64,000 nt of DNA from Streptomyces sp. NBC_00510 (lineage in GTDB: Bacteria > Actinomycetota > Actinomycetes > Streptomycetales > Streptomycetaceae). Location: contig CP107851.1 in assembly GCA_036013505.1 (NCBI GenBank), forward strand, positions 5,110,001-5,174,000, written 5' to 3'. The notes below the pieces were generated by a model. That model did no database searches. It worked only from the letters and a program-made list of their open reading frames with translations, and was not told the origin of the DNA. Position 1 is the stretch's first letter, and the number at the start of each line of letters is the position of its first letter. Below are positions 43,911-53,151 of this stretch, piece after piece. The position numbers and the translations under genes are program-made.

Positions 43911-44417
43911 GTGACGGCGGAGATCCACGCGGAGACGGACGGCCGGTGCCCGGACACCGCCGACCTGCACCTGCTCGCGCGGTGGGACGCGCTGCAATCG
44001 GGCTTCCGGCGGCTCACGGACCAGTTGCTGGCGGACGTCGAGGCGCGGTCGGGGCTGGCCCCGTCCTCGTTCCAGGCGCTGTGGTTCCTGATGACGACGC
44101 CGGAGCGGTCGGCGCCGATGTACCGGCTCGCGGGGACGCTGGGCTTCACCACGGCGGGCACCACCAAGGTCGCCGACCGCCTCACGGAGGCGGGGCTCAT
44201 CGAACGCCGTCCCTGCCGGGAGGACCGGCGCGTCACCCTGGCGGTGCTGACCGAACGCGGCCTTCAGGTGGCGATGACGGCGGCGCTCACGCTGGCCGAC
44301 GCGCTGCGTGAGCGCGTGGTCGGGCCGCTGGGCGGTGCGGAGCGGTTCGACGCGCTCGCGGCGGCGGTCACCGCCGTCGACCCGGAGCCGCCGTCCCGGC
44401 CCCCGTGCGGGGGCTGA
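43911..44417 (+). CDS. MarR-family regulator
   Basis: 168-residue MarR protein. Winged helix: LAPSSFQALWFLMTTPERSAPMYRLAGTLGFTTAGTTKVADRLTEAGLIERRPCREDRRVTLAVLTERG (about 45-120), with the DxRxxxxxLT wing clearly visible. One Cys (Pro-Cys-Arg) lies in the wing and another near the C-terminus, so redox sensing is possible but unproven. The start GTG 43911 has no ribosome site and follows a -10 by 7 bases (leaderless type). Divergent from yceI, its likely target. Confidence 0.9.
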   Translation: MTAEIHAETDGRCPDTADLHLLARWDALQSGFRRLTDQLLADVEARSGLAPSSFQALWFLMTTPERSAPMYRLAGTLGFTTAGTTKVADRLTEAGLIERRPCREDRRVTLAVLTERGLQVAMTAALTLADALRERVVGPLGGAERFDALAAAVTAVDPEPPSRPPCGG

Positions 44418-44420
44418 GGC

Positions 44421-45169
<749 letters not shown>

Positions 45170-45182
<13 letters not shown>

Positions 45183-45931
45183 CCCATCAGACAGACCAGC
45201 AGCGCCGCGGCCGGGAGCGCGGCGGCGTACGACCACTGGGCGCGCGAGGCGGTGACCTCGTCGATCACCGGCATGCTGCCGGCGTAGCCCCGGCTGACCA
45301 TGGCCAGGTGGACGCGTTCGCCGCGCTCGTAGGCGCGGATGAACAAGGCGCCCGCGGACTTGGCGAGCACGCCCCAGTGGCGCGGGCCGCGCGCCTCGAA
45401 GCCGCGCGAGAGGCGGGCGACGCGCATCCGGCGCATCTCGTCGGTGATGACGTCCCCGTACCGGATCATGAACGAGGCGATCTGCACCAGCAGCGCCGGC
45501 AGCCGCAACCGCTGCAGGCCGAGGAGCAGTTCGCGCAGCTCGGTGGTGGACGCCAGCAGGACGGAGGCGGCGACGCCGAGAGTGCCCTTGGCGAGGATGT
45601 TCCAGGCCCCCCACAGGCCGTTCACGCTGAGGGAGAGGCCCAGCACCTCGGTGCGCGGGCCCTCGGCGACGAACGGCATGAGGAAGGCGAAGGCGACGAA
45701 GGGCACCTCGATCAGCAGCCGCCGCAGCAGGAATCCGGCCGGGACGCGCGCCACGGCGGCGACCGTGGCCAGCAGCACCGCGTACAGGCCGAAAGCCCAC
45801 ATCGCCGTGCGCGGGGTGGAGACCACCACCAGGACGAAGCAGAAGACCGCGGCGATCTTGCACTGCGGGGGCAGCGCGTGCACCGGCGAGTGGCCGTGCC
45901 GGTAGAGCCGGTGGGCGTGCCCCGCTCCCAC
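45170..45931 (-). CDS. cbiQ: ECF transporter transmembrane T-component
   Basis: 253 residues with five or six membrane helices and the two short Ala-Arg-Gly coupling motifs of EcfT proteins: MRVARLSRGFEARG near 150-163 and the later AMVSRGYAG. It couples the ATPase to the substrate-binding subunit in the membrane. Start GTG 45931 lies two bases after the upstream cbiN stop. N-terminal GHAHRLYRHGHSPVH is His-rich, which may help in metal handling. Confidence 0.92.
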
Positions 45932-45933
45932 GG

Positions 45934-46269
45934 CTAGGCCTTCTCCGCGCGCGGACGGCGGCGGACGACCCAGAAGACGCCGGTGCCGAGCGCGAGGGTG
46001 GCGCCGACGCCGATCACACCGGCGAGGCCGCCGGAGAGCCGGGCGTTGCCGACGTCCTCGGTCTGGTAGTCGGCGAGCGGGGAGTCCTTGGCCGCGTGGT
46101 CCTCGGCCTTCTTGTCGATGCCGTGGTCCGCGGCGACCTTCTCCAGGCCGTCCGGGCTGGCGGAGGCGTAGTAGCTCACGAATCCGGCGAGCAGCACGGC
46201 GGCGATCAGGCCGGCGATCCACAGCGGCCGTATGCCGCCGCGCTTGGGGGTGTTGGTCACGGCCGCCAT
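45934..46269 (-). CDS. cbiN: ECF transporter small subunit, CbiN/PDGLE type
   Basis: 111 residues with two membrane helices (IAGLIAAVLLAGFVSYYA about 18-35, and LAGVIGVGATLALGTGVFWVV about 82-102). The segment ASPDGLEKVAADHGI is the PDGLE motif of CbiN-like subunits, and the loop between helices faces outward. It stabilises CbiM and is needed for metal uptake in the family. Its start codon overlaps the cbiM stop (ATG 46269). Confidence 0.92.
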   Translation of the reverse strand: MAAVTNTPKRGGIRPLWIAGLIAAVLLAGFVSYYASASPDGLEKVAADHGIDKKAEDHAAKDSPLADYQTEDVGNARLSGGLAGVIGVGATLALGTGVFWVVRRRPRAEKA

Positions 46270-46949
46270 CAGACGGTCGCCTCCTTGAGCTCCAGCGGGC
46301 GGCGCAGGTCACGGGCGCCGTGGACGAGGTCGGGGCGGACGGCGATCACGGCGCCCACCGTCGCCGCGGTGATCACCGCCTCGCCGATGCCGATCAGGAC
46401 GTGCACGCCGACCATGGCGGTGAAGACCTTGCCGAGAGAGACGTCGGTCGTCCCGCCCAGCGCGTAGATCCCGGTGAAGGCGACCGCCGCCGCGGGGACG
46501 GAGAGCAGGGCCGCGACGAAGGCCGCGCCCGTCACCCCGCCACGTCCGTTCGGCAGCACCTTGACCAGCCCGCGGAAGACGGCGTAGGCGACGACCACGG
46601 TGACGATCGCCATGTCGGTGATGTTCACGCCGAGCGCGGTCAGGCCGCCGTCGGCGAAGAGCACGCCCTGGATCAGCAGGACGACGGACACGCACAGCAC
46701 CCCTGTGTAGGGGCCGACGAGTATCGCCGCCAGCGCGCCGCCGAGGAGGTGGCCGCTGGTGCCGGCGGCCACCGGGAAGTTGAGCATCTGGACGGCGAAG
46801 ATGAACGCCGAGACGAGTCCGGCCAGCGGCGCGGTGCGCTCGTCCAGTTCGCGCCGCGCACCGCGCAGGCTCACCGCTACGGCTGCGGCCGCGACGGCAC
46901 CGGTCGCCACCGACACCGGGGCGTCGATGAATCCGTCGGGTACATGCAT
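46269..46949 (-). CDS. cbiM: ECF transporter metal-binding S-component
   Basis: 226-residue CbiM/NikM-type substrate-binding membrane protein. The N-terminus MHVPDGFIDAP provides the metal site (amino group, His2 and a later His in the family), and the GTSGHLLGGALAAILVGPY segment supplies the conserved His-Leu-Leu-Gly. Six to seven helices. It heads the cbiMNQO operon. Whether Co2+ or Ni2+ is carried cannot be read from the protein; the Nur box upstream favours nickel. Confidence 0.93.
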   Translation of the reverse strand: MHVPDGFIDAPVSVATGAVAAAAVAVSLRGARRELDERTAPLAGLVSAFIFAVQMLNFPVAAGTSGHLLGGALAAILVGPYTGVLCVSVVLLIQGVLFADGGLTALGVNITDMAIVTVVVAYAVFRGLVKVLPNGRGGVTGAAFVAALLSVPAAAVAFTGIYALGGTTDVSLGKVFTAMVGVHVLIGIGEAVITAATVGAVIAVRPDLVHGARDLRRPLELKEATV

Positions 46950-47009
46950 GGGGGAGCTCCAGGTCGGGTCCGGCAGGCGGCCGGTCGGGTCGGCGAAGCA
47001 GGGCGCTCA

Positions 47010-47040
47010 ATCATAGGGTCTTATTGCGACCTGTTTGCAA
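47010..47040 (-). promoter_or_regulatory. Nur (nickel-uptake regulator) box over the cbiM promoter
   Basis: TTGCGA-CCTGT-TTGCAA (47024-47040) matches the Nur consensus TTGCAA-N5-TTGCAA with one mismatch and exact spacing. On the minus strand it covers the -35 position of a promoter with -10 TATGAT (47015-47010). Nickel-bound Nur would repress the transporter. Confidence 0.65.
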
Positions 47041-47070
47041 GAGCCTGTTCGCCGCTGGAGCGCACCCCGC

Positions 47071-47634
47071 TCAGCCCAGCGGGCGTCCCGCCCGCAGGTT
47101 CCAGCGTCCGGACCGCCCGCTGAATTCCGTCGCCGTCAGCGGGGGCACGTCGATCCGCCAGAAGGCGGCCTCGGGCGTACCCAGGACCCGTACCGCGCAC
47201 GCCCGGACGATCTCCGGCTCGACGACGGCGAGCACCCGCCCCGGCGTCGCGGCGAGCCCGTCGAGCCAGGCGCCGGCCCGGGCGCACAGCTCGCGCAGCG
47301 ACTCGGCATCGTGCGGCGCGGCGTCCGGGTCGGAGAGCCAGGCGGCGACGGCCTCCGGCTCCTCGGCGCTCACCTCGGCCAGGGTCCGTCCCCGCCAGCG
47401 GCCCAGCGCCCACCCCGCGGGGGCCGTCTCCTGCGCGGCGAGGCCGAGCGCCTCGGCCGTCGCGCGGCAGCGCACGGTGGGCGAGACGAGCACCGGCCCC
47501 GCGGAGGGCAGGGAACCGGCCAACGCGCGGGCGGCGGCGAGCGCGTGCTCGTCCGGCGGCACGTCGTCGTCGAAACGCGCCTCGCGCAGCGCCGCGTTCA
47601 CCACCGGTGAGATCAACATCACCCGGGTCGTCAT
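47071..47634 (-). CDS. Histidine phosphatase-fold protein lacking the RHG motif
   Basis: 187 residues with the overall plan of phosphoglycerate-mutase-like histidine phosphatases: LVSPTVRCRATAEALGL (substrate-Arg segment), RWRGRTLAEVSAEEPE, and a C-terminal strand VLAVVEPEIVRACAVRVLG. The catalytic RHG-E signature expected near residue 7 instead reads LISPVVN, and the second catalytic His near the C-terminus is replaced by Glu (VVEPEI). It is therefore probably not an active phosphatase. Its place beside cobalt genes recalls CobC-type (alpha-ribazole phosphatase) context. ATG 47634 follows GAGGAGGG. Confidence 0.75.
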   Translation of the reverse strand: MTTRVMLISPVVNAALREARFDDDVPPDEHALAAARALAGSLPSAGPVLVSPTVRCRATAEALGLAAQETAPAGWALGRWRGRTLAEVSAEEPEAVAAWLSDPDAAPHDAESLRELCARAGAWLDGLAATPGRVLAVVEPEIVRACAVRVLGTPEAAFWRIDVPPLTATEFSGRSGRWNLRAGRPLG

Positions 47635-47767
47635 GCACCCTCCTCGCCCTGCGGCGACCCCTCGGAATCGCCAACTGCCGCCTCATACCTGGCCGGTCGG
47701 TCGCACGGAAGCAGCTCCCGCGCGTGCCGGGGCGCACACACGCGCCCTTGGCCGGATCACCGGATCG

Positions 47768-47900
47768 CGGTACCGTCACGACGACATTCACGACGACACG
47801 GCGGAAGTCCGGTGCAAATCCGGCACGGTCGCGCCACTGTATGCCCAGCCCAGCGCCAGGCGAGTCAGACCCGCAGTCGTCCGACAGAGCTCCACCGACC
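47768..47900 (+). promoter_or_regulatory. Cobalamin riboswitch
   Basis: The B12-box region is clear: GGAAGTCCGGTGCAAATCC (47803-47821) followed by GGCACGGTCGCGCCACTGT (47822-47840), then GCGCCAGGCGAGTCAGACC near 47854-47872. Approximate ends are given. It precedes cbtB by about 30 bases and would shut off the cobalt importer genes when adenosylcobalamin is plentiful. Confidence 0.9.
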
Positions 47901-47931
47901 GGGACGCGAGTTCCCACCAGGAGGTCATGCC

Positions 47932-48153
47932 ATGGCGCAGTCCGCCGTTCCGCCGGCCGTCGCCCCTTCCGCCGTCCCCGTGACGCTGCCGATCCGGGCG
48001 ATCCTGCCCTGGGCGGTCTTCTTCGGCGTCCTGATGCTGGTCCTGCTCTACTTCGTGGGTGCCGAGCAGGGGGCCACGTCCCTCCTGTCCGGTGAGAACG
48101 TCCACGAGTGGGTGCACGACGGGCGTCACCTGCTCGGCTTCCCCTGCCACTGA
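47932..48153 (+). CDS. cbtB: Cobalt transporter subunit CbtB
   Basis: 73-residue membrane protein with one helix (ILPWAVFFGVLMLVLLYFVGA, about 25-45) and a His-rich C-terminus HEWVHDGRHLLGFPCH that is the predicted metal-binding motif of CbtB. It forms with CbtA a proposed cobalt uptake system in bacteria that use B12. ATG 47932 follows CAGGAGG; it lies behind the cobalamin riboswitch. Confidence 0.92.
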   Translation: MAQSAVPPAVAPSAVPVTLPIRAILPWAVFFGVLMLVLLYFVGAEQGATSLLSGENVHEWVHDGRHLLGFPCH

Positions 48154-48169
48154 CAGGGGCGCCGCACCG

Positions 48170-48967
48170 ATGAACCCCGCCACCCCCGCCACCCCCGTCA
48201 ACTCCGTCACCGTCAGACAGCTGCTGGTGCGGGGCATGCTGGCCGGCCTCGCCGCCGGCGTGCTCGCCCTGGTCGTCGCCTACCTGCTGGGCGAGTCCCG
48301 GGTCGACGCCGCCATCGCGTTCGAGGAGTCGCACGCCCACGAGCACGGCGGCGCCGAACCGGTCAGCCGTGCCCTGCAGTCCACCGCCGGCCTGGCCACC
48401 GGCATCCTCCTGTACGGCGTGGCGCTGGGCGGCATCGCCGCCCTCGCCTACTGCTTCGCCCTCGGGCGGATCGGCCGCTTCGGTGCCCGGCCGACGGCGC
48501 TGCTGCTGTCGGCCGCCGCGCTGGTCGCGGTGTACGTTGTGCCCTTCCTGAAGTACCCGGCCAACCCGCCGGCCGTCGGCGACCCCGACACCATCGGCAA
48601 GCGCACCACGCTGTACTTCCTGATGATGCTGCTCAGCGTGCTGCTCGCGATCGCCACCGTGATCCTCGGCAAGCGCCTCGCGCCGCGCCTGGGCAACTGG
48701 TACGCGACCGTGGCCGCCGGTGGGTTCTTCGTCCTGGCCGTGGGGCTCGCGTACGCCTTCCTGCCCGGGATCAACGAGGTGCCGGAGCACTTCCCGGCGG
48801 CGCTGCTGTGGCAGTTCCGCCTGGCGGCGCTGGCGATCCAGCTGACGCTGTGGACCTCCTTCGGGCTGGTCTTCGGCCATCTGGCCGGACGCCTGCTGGA
48901 ACCGGCCCCGGCGGCCGCCCCCACGGGGCGCGACACCGTGGGCGCGGGCACGGCGGCCTCCGTCTAG
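48170..48967 (+). CDS. cbtA: Cobalt transporter subunit CbtA
   Basis: 265 residues with about six membrane helices. The first helix RQLLVRGMLAGLAAGVLALVVAYLLGE and the following acidic/His segment EESHAHEHGG are typical of CbtA, as is PFLKYPANPPAVGDPDTIGKRTTLYF. ATG 48170 is 16 bases after the cbtB stop, so both are in one transcript under the riboswitch. A terminator follows. Confidence 0.92.
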   Translation: MNPATPATPVNSVTVRQLLVRGMLAGLAAGVLALVVAYLLGESRVDAAIAFEESHAHEHGGAEPVSRALQSTAGLATGILLYGVALGGIAALAYCFALGRIGRFGARPTALLLSAAALVAVYVVPFLKYPANPPAVGDPDTIGKRTTLYFLMMLLSVLLAIATVILGKRLAPRLGNWYATVAAGGFFVLAVGLAYAFLPGINEVPEHFPAALLWQFRLAALAIQLTLWTSFGLVFGHLAGRLLEPAPAAAPTGRDTVGAGTAASV

Positions 48968-48987
48968 GCCTCCGCCGCACCGACCGT

Positions 48988-49026
48988 GACCGCCCGTACG
49001 ACGCTCAGTGCGTCGTGCGGGCGGTC
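48988..49026. terminator. Bidirectional terminator overlapping the 3' end of the Tm-1-like gene
   Basis: 17-bp stem GACCGCCCGTACGACGC / GCGTCGTGCGGGCGGTC (one G-T pair) with 5-base loop, between cbtA (stop 48967) and the converging gene ending at 49005. Its right arm encodes the last residues of that gene. Confidence 0.75.
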
Positions 49027-50285
49027 GTGTGTGCGTCGGTCTCCGCGTCGGTCTGCGCGTCCGTCCGCGCGGAGATCAGCGCGTGCAGCCGCTCCGCCGC
49101 GGCACGGCCGAAGGCGGGGTCGTTGATGTGCGTGTCGTACTCGGCGAGTTCCACCCGGCTGCCGCGCAGCTCCTCGCGGAGGGTGCGGAACAGCACCCCG
49201 TCCACCGCACGGTCGTGGTACGGCCCGCCCGGCGCCCCGAGGGTGGACAGCCCGCGCAGCGGCAGCAGGAGCGCGGCCGGGCCGGTGGCCGCGCGCAGCT
49301 TCGCCGCGACCTGACGGCCGAGTTCGGCGCACTCGGCGGCGGAGGTGCGGATCACCGTCACCGACGGGTTGTGGACGTGGACGTGGCGGGCCCGGAAGCG
49401 GTCCGGCAGCGAGGCGAGCGGGCCGAACTTGACCATGTCCAGCGCGCCCGGGCTCACCACCTGCGGCAGCCCGGCGCGACCCGCGGTGCGCAGCCGGTCG
49501 GGCCCCGCGCCGAAGGCACCGCCCACCAGCTCGTCGGCGAGCTCGCTGAGCGTCAGGTCCAGCACCCCGCTGAACATGCCCTCACCGGCCAGTGCCTCCA
49601 GGGAGCGGCCGCCGGAGCCCACGGAGTGGAAGACCAGCACCTCGTAACCGAGTTCGGTGAGCCGCGCGCGGGCGGCGTCGACCCCCGGGGTCGTCACCCC
49701 CGCCATGCTCGCCGCCACCAGCGGCCGGTCCCCGGCGGGCGGGGCGGGTGTCCCGGCGAAGCCCCTGGCCATCCCGGCTATGGCGTCCGCCGCGTTGGCC
49801 AGGATCGGCGCCGACACCCGGTTGACGCCCGCGATGTCGACGACGCTGTACATCATGGCGATGTCCGTCGAGCCGACGTACGGGGAGACGTCGCCCGCGG
49901 CCATCGAGGAGACCATCAGCTTCGGCACGCCGAGCGGCAGCGCCCGCATCGCGCGGGTCGCGATCGAGGTGCCGCCGCTGCCGCCGATGGCCAGGACGCC
50001 GTGCAACCGTCCCTCGTCGTGCAGCCGGCGCACCACCCGCGCCGCCCCCTCGGCCATGACCGTCACCGCGGCGCCGCGGTCGCCCGCCCTGCGCAGCCGT
50101 TCGGCGTCCGCGCCCGCGGCGGACGCCACGACGCTGCGGGGGATGTCCGGGGTGACGAGGGGCTCACCGGCCACGCCCGCGTCGATCAGCACGACCTCCA
50201 CGGCGCCGCGCAGCAGGCGGTCCCGCAGCCAGCCGTACTCCGTGCCCTTGGTGTCCAGCGTTCCCAGCAGCGCAACGACCGGCAT
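49005..50285 (-). CDS. Tm-1-like ATP-binding (UPF0261) protein
   Basis: 426-residue member of the UPF0261/Tm-1 family, named after a plant virus-resistance protein; the bacterial role is unknown. Recognised by VALLGTLDTKGTEYGWLRDRL at the N-terminus, VLAIGGSGGTSIATRAMRALPLGVPKLMVSSMA (nucleotide-binding like), and the conserved middle VSPGALDMVKFGP. The second half is TIM-barrel-like and related to signal-transduction PEP-mutase-like folds in some annotations. The C-terminal tail is a short Asp-Ala-x-Thr repeat from a 12-bp tandem repeat. ATG 50285 starts the conserved motif. Confidence 0.85.
   Translation of the reverse strand: MPVVALLGTLDTKGTEYGWLRDRLLRGAVEVVLIDAGVAGEPLVTPDIPRSVVASAAGADAERLRRAGDRGAAVTVMAEGAARVVRRLHDEGRLHGVLAIGGSGGTSIATRAMRALPLGVPKLMVSSMAAGDVSPYVGSTDIAMMYSVVDIAGVNRVSAPILANAADAIAGMARGFAGTPAPPAGDRPLVAASMAGVTTPGVDAARARLTELGYEVLVFHSVGSGGRSLEALAGEGMFSGVLDLTLSELADELVGGAFGAGPDRLRTAGRAGLPQVVSPGALDMVKFGPLASLPDRFRARHVHVHNPSVTVIRTSAAECAELGRQVAAKLRAATGPAALLLPLRGLSTLGAPGGPYHDRAVDGVLFRTLREELRGSRVELAEYDTHINDPAFGRAAAERLHALISARTDAQTDAETDAHTTARTTH
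49033..49068. repeat. Three 12-bp tandem repeats in the 3' end of the Tm-1-like gene
   Basis: GCGTCGGTCTCC, GCGTCGGTCTGC and GCGTCCGTCCGC follow each other, coding the variable Asp-Ala-x-Thr tail. Likely slippage product with no fold. Confidence 0.7.
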
Positions 50286-50325
50286 GGGCAACAGTGTTGG
50301 GCCCGATCCGGGACGTGACAAGGCC

Positions 50326-52455
50326 TCATGGCGGGGGCACGGGGCGCAGCAGCAGGAGCGCGGTGTCGTCGGTGCGGTCGGTGGCGGGACCGTCGTAGTG
50401 CACGAGCACCTCGGCGAGTTCGTCCAGCGGGAGCCGGCCCCGGCAGGACAGGGCCACGGCCAGGGCGGCGATCGCCTCGTCCAGGTCGCCGCCGGGGGTC
50501 TCGATGAGCCCGTCGGTGTACAGCGCGAGCACCGCGCCGCGGGGCAGCGTCAGCGTGGTCGTGGGGTACTCGGCGTCCGGGTCGATGCCGAGCAGCAGCC
50601 CGGTCGGCAGGCTCAGGATGTCGGTGCGGCCGTCGGGGAAGCGCAGCAGGGCCGGCGGGTGGCCCGCGGAGGCCAGCTGCAGGGCGCCGTCGGTGAGCTG
50701 GAGGTGGGCGTAGAGGCAGCTGGTGAAGAGCCCGGTGTCGAGTTCGTCGAGCAGACGGTTGGTGCGGGACAGCACCTGGGCGGGGGAGGCGCCGGCGGTG
50801 GCGTGCGCGTGCACCGCGGTGCGCACCTGGCCCATCAGGGCGGCGGCGTTGACGTTGTGGCCCTGGACGTCGCCGATCACGGCGGCGGCGCAGGTGTCGT
50901 CCAGCCGGATCAGGTCGTAGAAGTCGCCGCCGACCTCCATGCCGCTGGTCGCCGGCAGGTAGCGGGCGGCGACCTCCAGCCCGGGCAGGGAGGGCAGGGT
51001 GTGCGGCAGCAGTCCCGACTGGAGGCTGTGCGCGAGGTGGTGCTTGGCGTCGTAGATCCGGGCCCGGTCCAGGGCCTGGGCGATCAGCCCGCTGAGCGAG
51101 GTCAGGGCGGCCCGTTCGTCGGCGGGGAAGGAACGCTCCCGGGCGAAGGCGAGGATGCAGCAGCCCACGGGACGGCCGGAGGCGATCAGCGGCAGGAACG
51201 CCCAGGCCGCCATGCCCGACTGCAGGTCCAGGTCCGGGTAGGTCCTTATGAGGTCCTCGCGTGAGCCGAAGAAGCTGGGGACTCCGCTGGTCAGGGCCCT
51301 GGTCGCCGGGAGGCGCGCGGTGAGCGCGGTGCCGTCCAGGGCCGCCATGACCTCGGGCCGGTAGCCGCGGTCGCCGATGACGCGCAACCGGCCGCCCTCC
51401 GCGACGCACAGCACGAAGGCGTCGGCTCCGATGGCGGCCGGGAAGAGGTCGGCGACCAGGCGGACGACGTCGTCCACGCCGACGGCCTCGGTGAGGGCCG
51501 TCGCGAGGTGCATGAGGTGGTAGATCGCCCCGATCCGGATCGGCACCGCGGCCTCGTCGTAGGGCGCGGCCCACGGGGCGGGACCCGCACCCGCGTCGGT
51601 GGGGGAGATCCGCACGCTGACCCCGGTCGCGTCCGGATAGAGCTGGACGAGCAGCCAGTGGTCGGGCGGTCGCAGGGCGGTGAACGAGACCGGCTGTCCG
51701 CTGAGCACGGCGGCGCGGTAGCGGTCCTCGTGGGCGGGATCGCGCAGCCAGCGCAGGCTCTCCCAGGGGAAGGTGCCCACGAGCCGCTCGACGGGCACGC
51801 CGACCAGCTCGGCAGCGCGGGGGGTGACGTAGGTGAGCCGACCGTCGAAGTCGAGCGCACAGGCGCCCTCGGGCAGCCGCCGGGCCCAGTCCGCCGCGGC
51901 CAGTGCCTGGTCCGGGTCCACCGGGACCACCCGCGCGGTCCGCAGCACGCGCGGCTCGGGCCCCGGCAGGATCGGCTCCCCGCCGGCGCCGGCCCGTGCG
52001 AGCTGGCCGGAGAGGCGCTCGCGGGCGTGCTCCAGCAGCGCGCGCTCCGCGGGCGGCGCCTCGGCGGGGCGCGGCCGGGACCAGATCAGCACCAGCGTGC
52101 CGAGCACGGCCTCGCCGTCGGTGAGCGGGGCGGCCACCATGGACAGGTCGTACGGCATGACCAGGGCCGTGCGCGGATAGCGGTCGGCCAGTTCCTCCCG
52201 GGAGCCGATCCGGATCGTCCGGCCCTCCCGTACGGCGTCGGCCACCGGGGTCGAGCGCTCCAGGGGCAGCCGCGACCAGGGCATCGACAGCTCCCGGGGT
52301 GCCCCGGTGATGACCTCCATGCCCAGCGCGCGGCCCTCGGGCATCATCAGGAAGACCGCACCGACATGGGCGCCCGTCTCACGCACCACTTCGGCGAGCA
52401 CCTGGTCCAGCAGCTCCCGCGCGGGGGCAGTCACCACCATGTGTGGCTCCACCAT
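50326..52455 (-). CDS. GAF-PAS-GAF-SpoIIE phosphatase
   Basis: 709 residues: GAF 1 (about 15-165), PAS (about 190-290, ACALDFDGRLTYVTPRAAELVGV), GAF 2 (about 305-470) and a C-terminal SpoIIE PP2C phosphatase (about 485-708; MEVGGDFYDLIRLDDTCAAAVIGDVQGHN with both metal Asp residues, and DRTDDTALLLLRP at the end). Unlike the two other SpoIIE proteins in the window, it has no ATPase module, so it should act only as a phosphatase on a STAS antagonist. ATG 52455 follows AGGTGG. Signals sensed by the GAF/PAS part are unknown. Confidence 0.9.
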   Translation of the reverse strand: MVEPHMVVTAPARELLDQVLAEVVRETGAHVGAVFLMMPEGRALGMEVITGAPRELSMPWSRLPLERSTPVADAVREGRTIRIGSREELADRYPRTALVMPYDLSMVAAPLTDGEAVLGTLVLIWSRPRPAEAPPAERALLEHARERLSGQLARAGAGGEPILPGPEPRVLRTARVVPVDPDQALAAADWARRLPEGACALDFDGRLTYVTPRAAELVGVPVERLVGTFPWESLRWLRDPAHEDRYRAAVLSGQPVSFTALRPPDHWLLVQLYPDATGVSVRISPTDAGAGPAPWAAPYDEAAVPIRIGAIYHLMHLATALTEAVGVDDVVRLVADLFPAAIGADAFVLCVAEGGRLRVIGDRGYRPEVMAALDGTALTARLPATRALTSGVPSFFGSREDLIRTYPDLDLQSGMAAWAFLPLIASGRPVGCCILAFARERSFPADERAALTSLSGLIAQALDRARIYDAKHHLAHSLQSGLLPHTLPSLPGLEVAARYLPATSGMEVGGDFYDLIRLDDTCAAAVIGDVQGHNVNAAALMGQVRTAVHAHATAGASPAQVLSRTNRLLDELDTGLFTSCLYAHLQLTDGALQLASAGHPPALLRFPDGRTDILSLPTGLLLGIDPDAEYPTTTLTLPRGAVLALYTDGLIETPGGDLDEAIAALAVALSCRGRLPLDELAEVLVHYDGPATDRTDDTALLLLRPVPPP

Positions 52456-53151
52456 CGGGCCGACACCACCTATAAGGGGACGATACGCCCCTCCCCGCCC
52501 CGCCTCCTCTTGCCGGAAGCGGCGCCCTGGCGACGGGCGCGTACGCCCGCGCCCCCGGCTGCCGCCGGGCGACGGGGCCCCGACCGGTGGGCCGGGGGGA
52601 TGGGTGCCGTTGGTGCGCGGAGGTGCTGCGCCGCGGCGGGGCGACAGACGGTCGCCCGAGGCCGCCGGGGTTGCCCGGGCCATGGGCCGCGCCGGGCGGG
52701 TGTCGTCGACGTGGCGGCCCAGGTGGGGCGGGACCGTCAGGCACGGCGGGCGCGTACGCCCGCGTCCCCGGCTGCCGCCGCGCGGCGCACGACGGGGCGG
52801 GTGACGGTGCGCGGCAGCGAAGCGGTCACGGGTGCACCTCGCCGACCGTGACCGTGGGCGGGACGACGGCGGGTCCGCGGCCGAGCCGTGTGGCCCCCCG
52901 GCCCGGCGCCTCGACGGCGCGCTCCGGCCGGCTTTGCCGGGGTGACGCGTGCGACAAGGCGGGTGGGCCCGACACCGGGCCGCCCCACGGCGACGTCGTC
53001 TGCCCGGGCGCCGGGGGCCCGGCCGGCCGCGGGAGGACGGGCGCGGCGGGGCGGCTGCGCCGCGGTGGGGCGACAGACGGCCTCCCGGCGGCCGCCGGGG
53101 CCGCGTCGGGCGGGGGCGTGCGGGATCGGGTGGTTGCCCCCGCGGAGCGGG
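52456..53151. repeat. Gene-free stretch with diverged direct repeats
   Basis: 696 bp with no believable gene. It contains two repeat families. GGGCGCGTACGCCCGCG...CCGGCTGCCGCCG occurs at 52534-52566 and 52748-52780. GCTGCGCCGCGG-YGGGGCGACAGACGG followed by GGCCGCCGGGG occurs at 52625-52670 and 53054-53100. The copies are in the same direction and about 85-90% alike. GACAGACGG-type units look like the dispersed intergenic repeats of some streptomycetes; no transposase or terminal repeat is visible. Confidence 0.6.

Noticed and set aside
41577-43997. An 806-codon minus frame over the sigma-like CBM gene and yceI.
   Set aside because: It runs in another frame across two real genes and has no recognisable domain.
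52456-53151. Direct repeats considered as CRISPR array or insertion sequence.
   Set aside because: Only two copies per unit, unequal spacing, no spacers of constant length, no transposase and no terminal inverted repeats.
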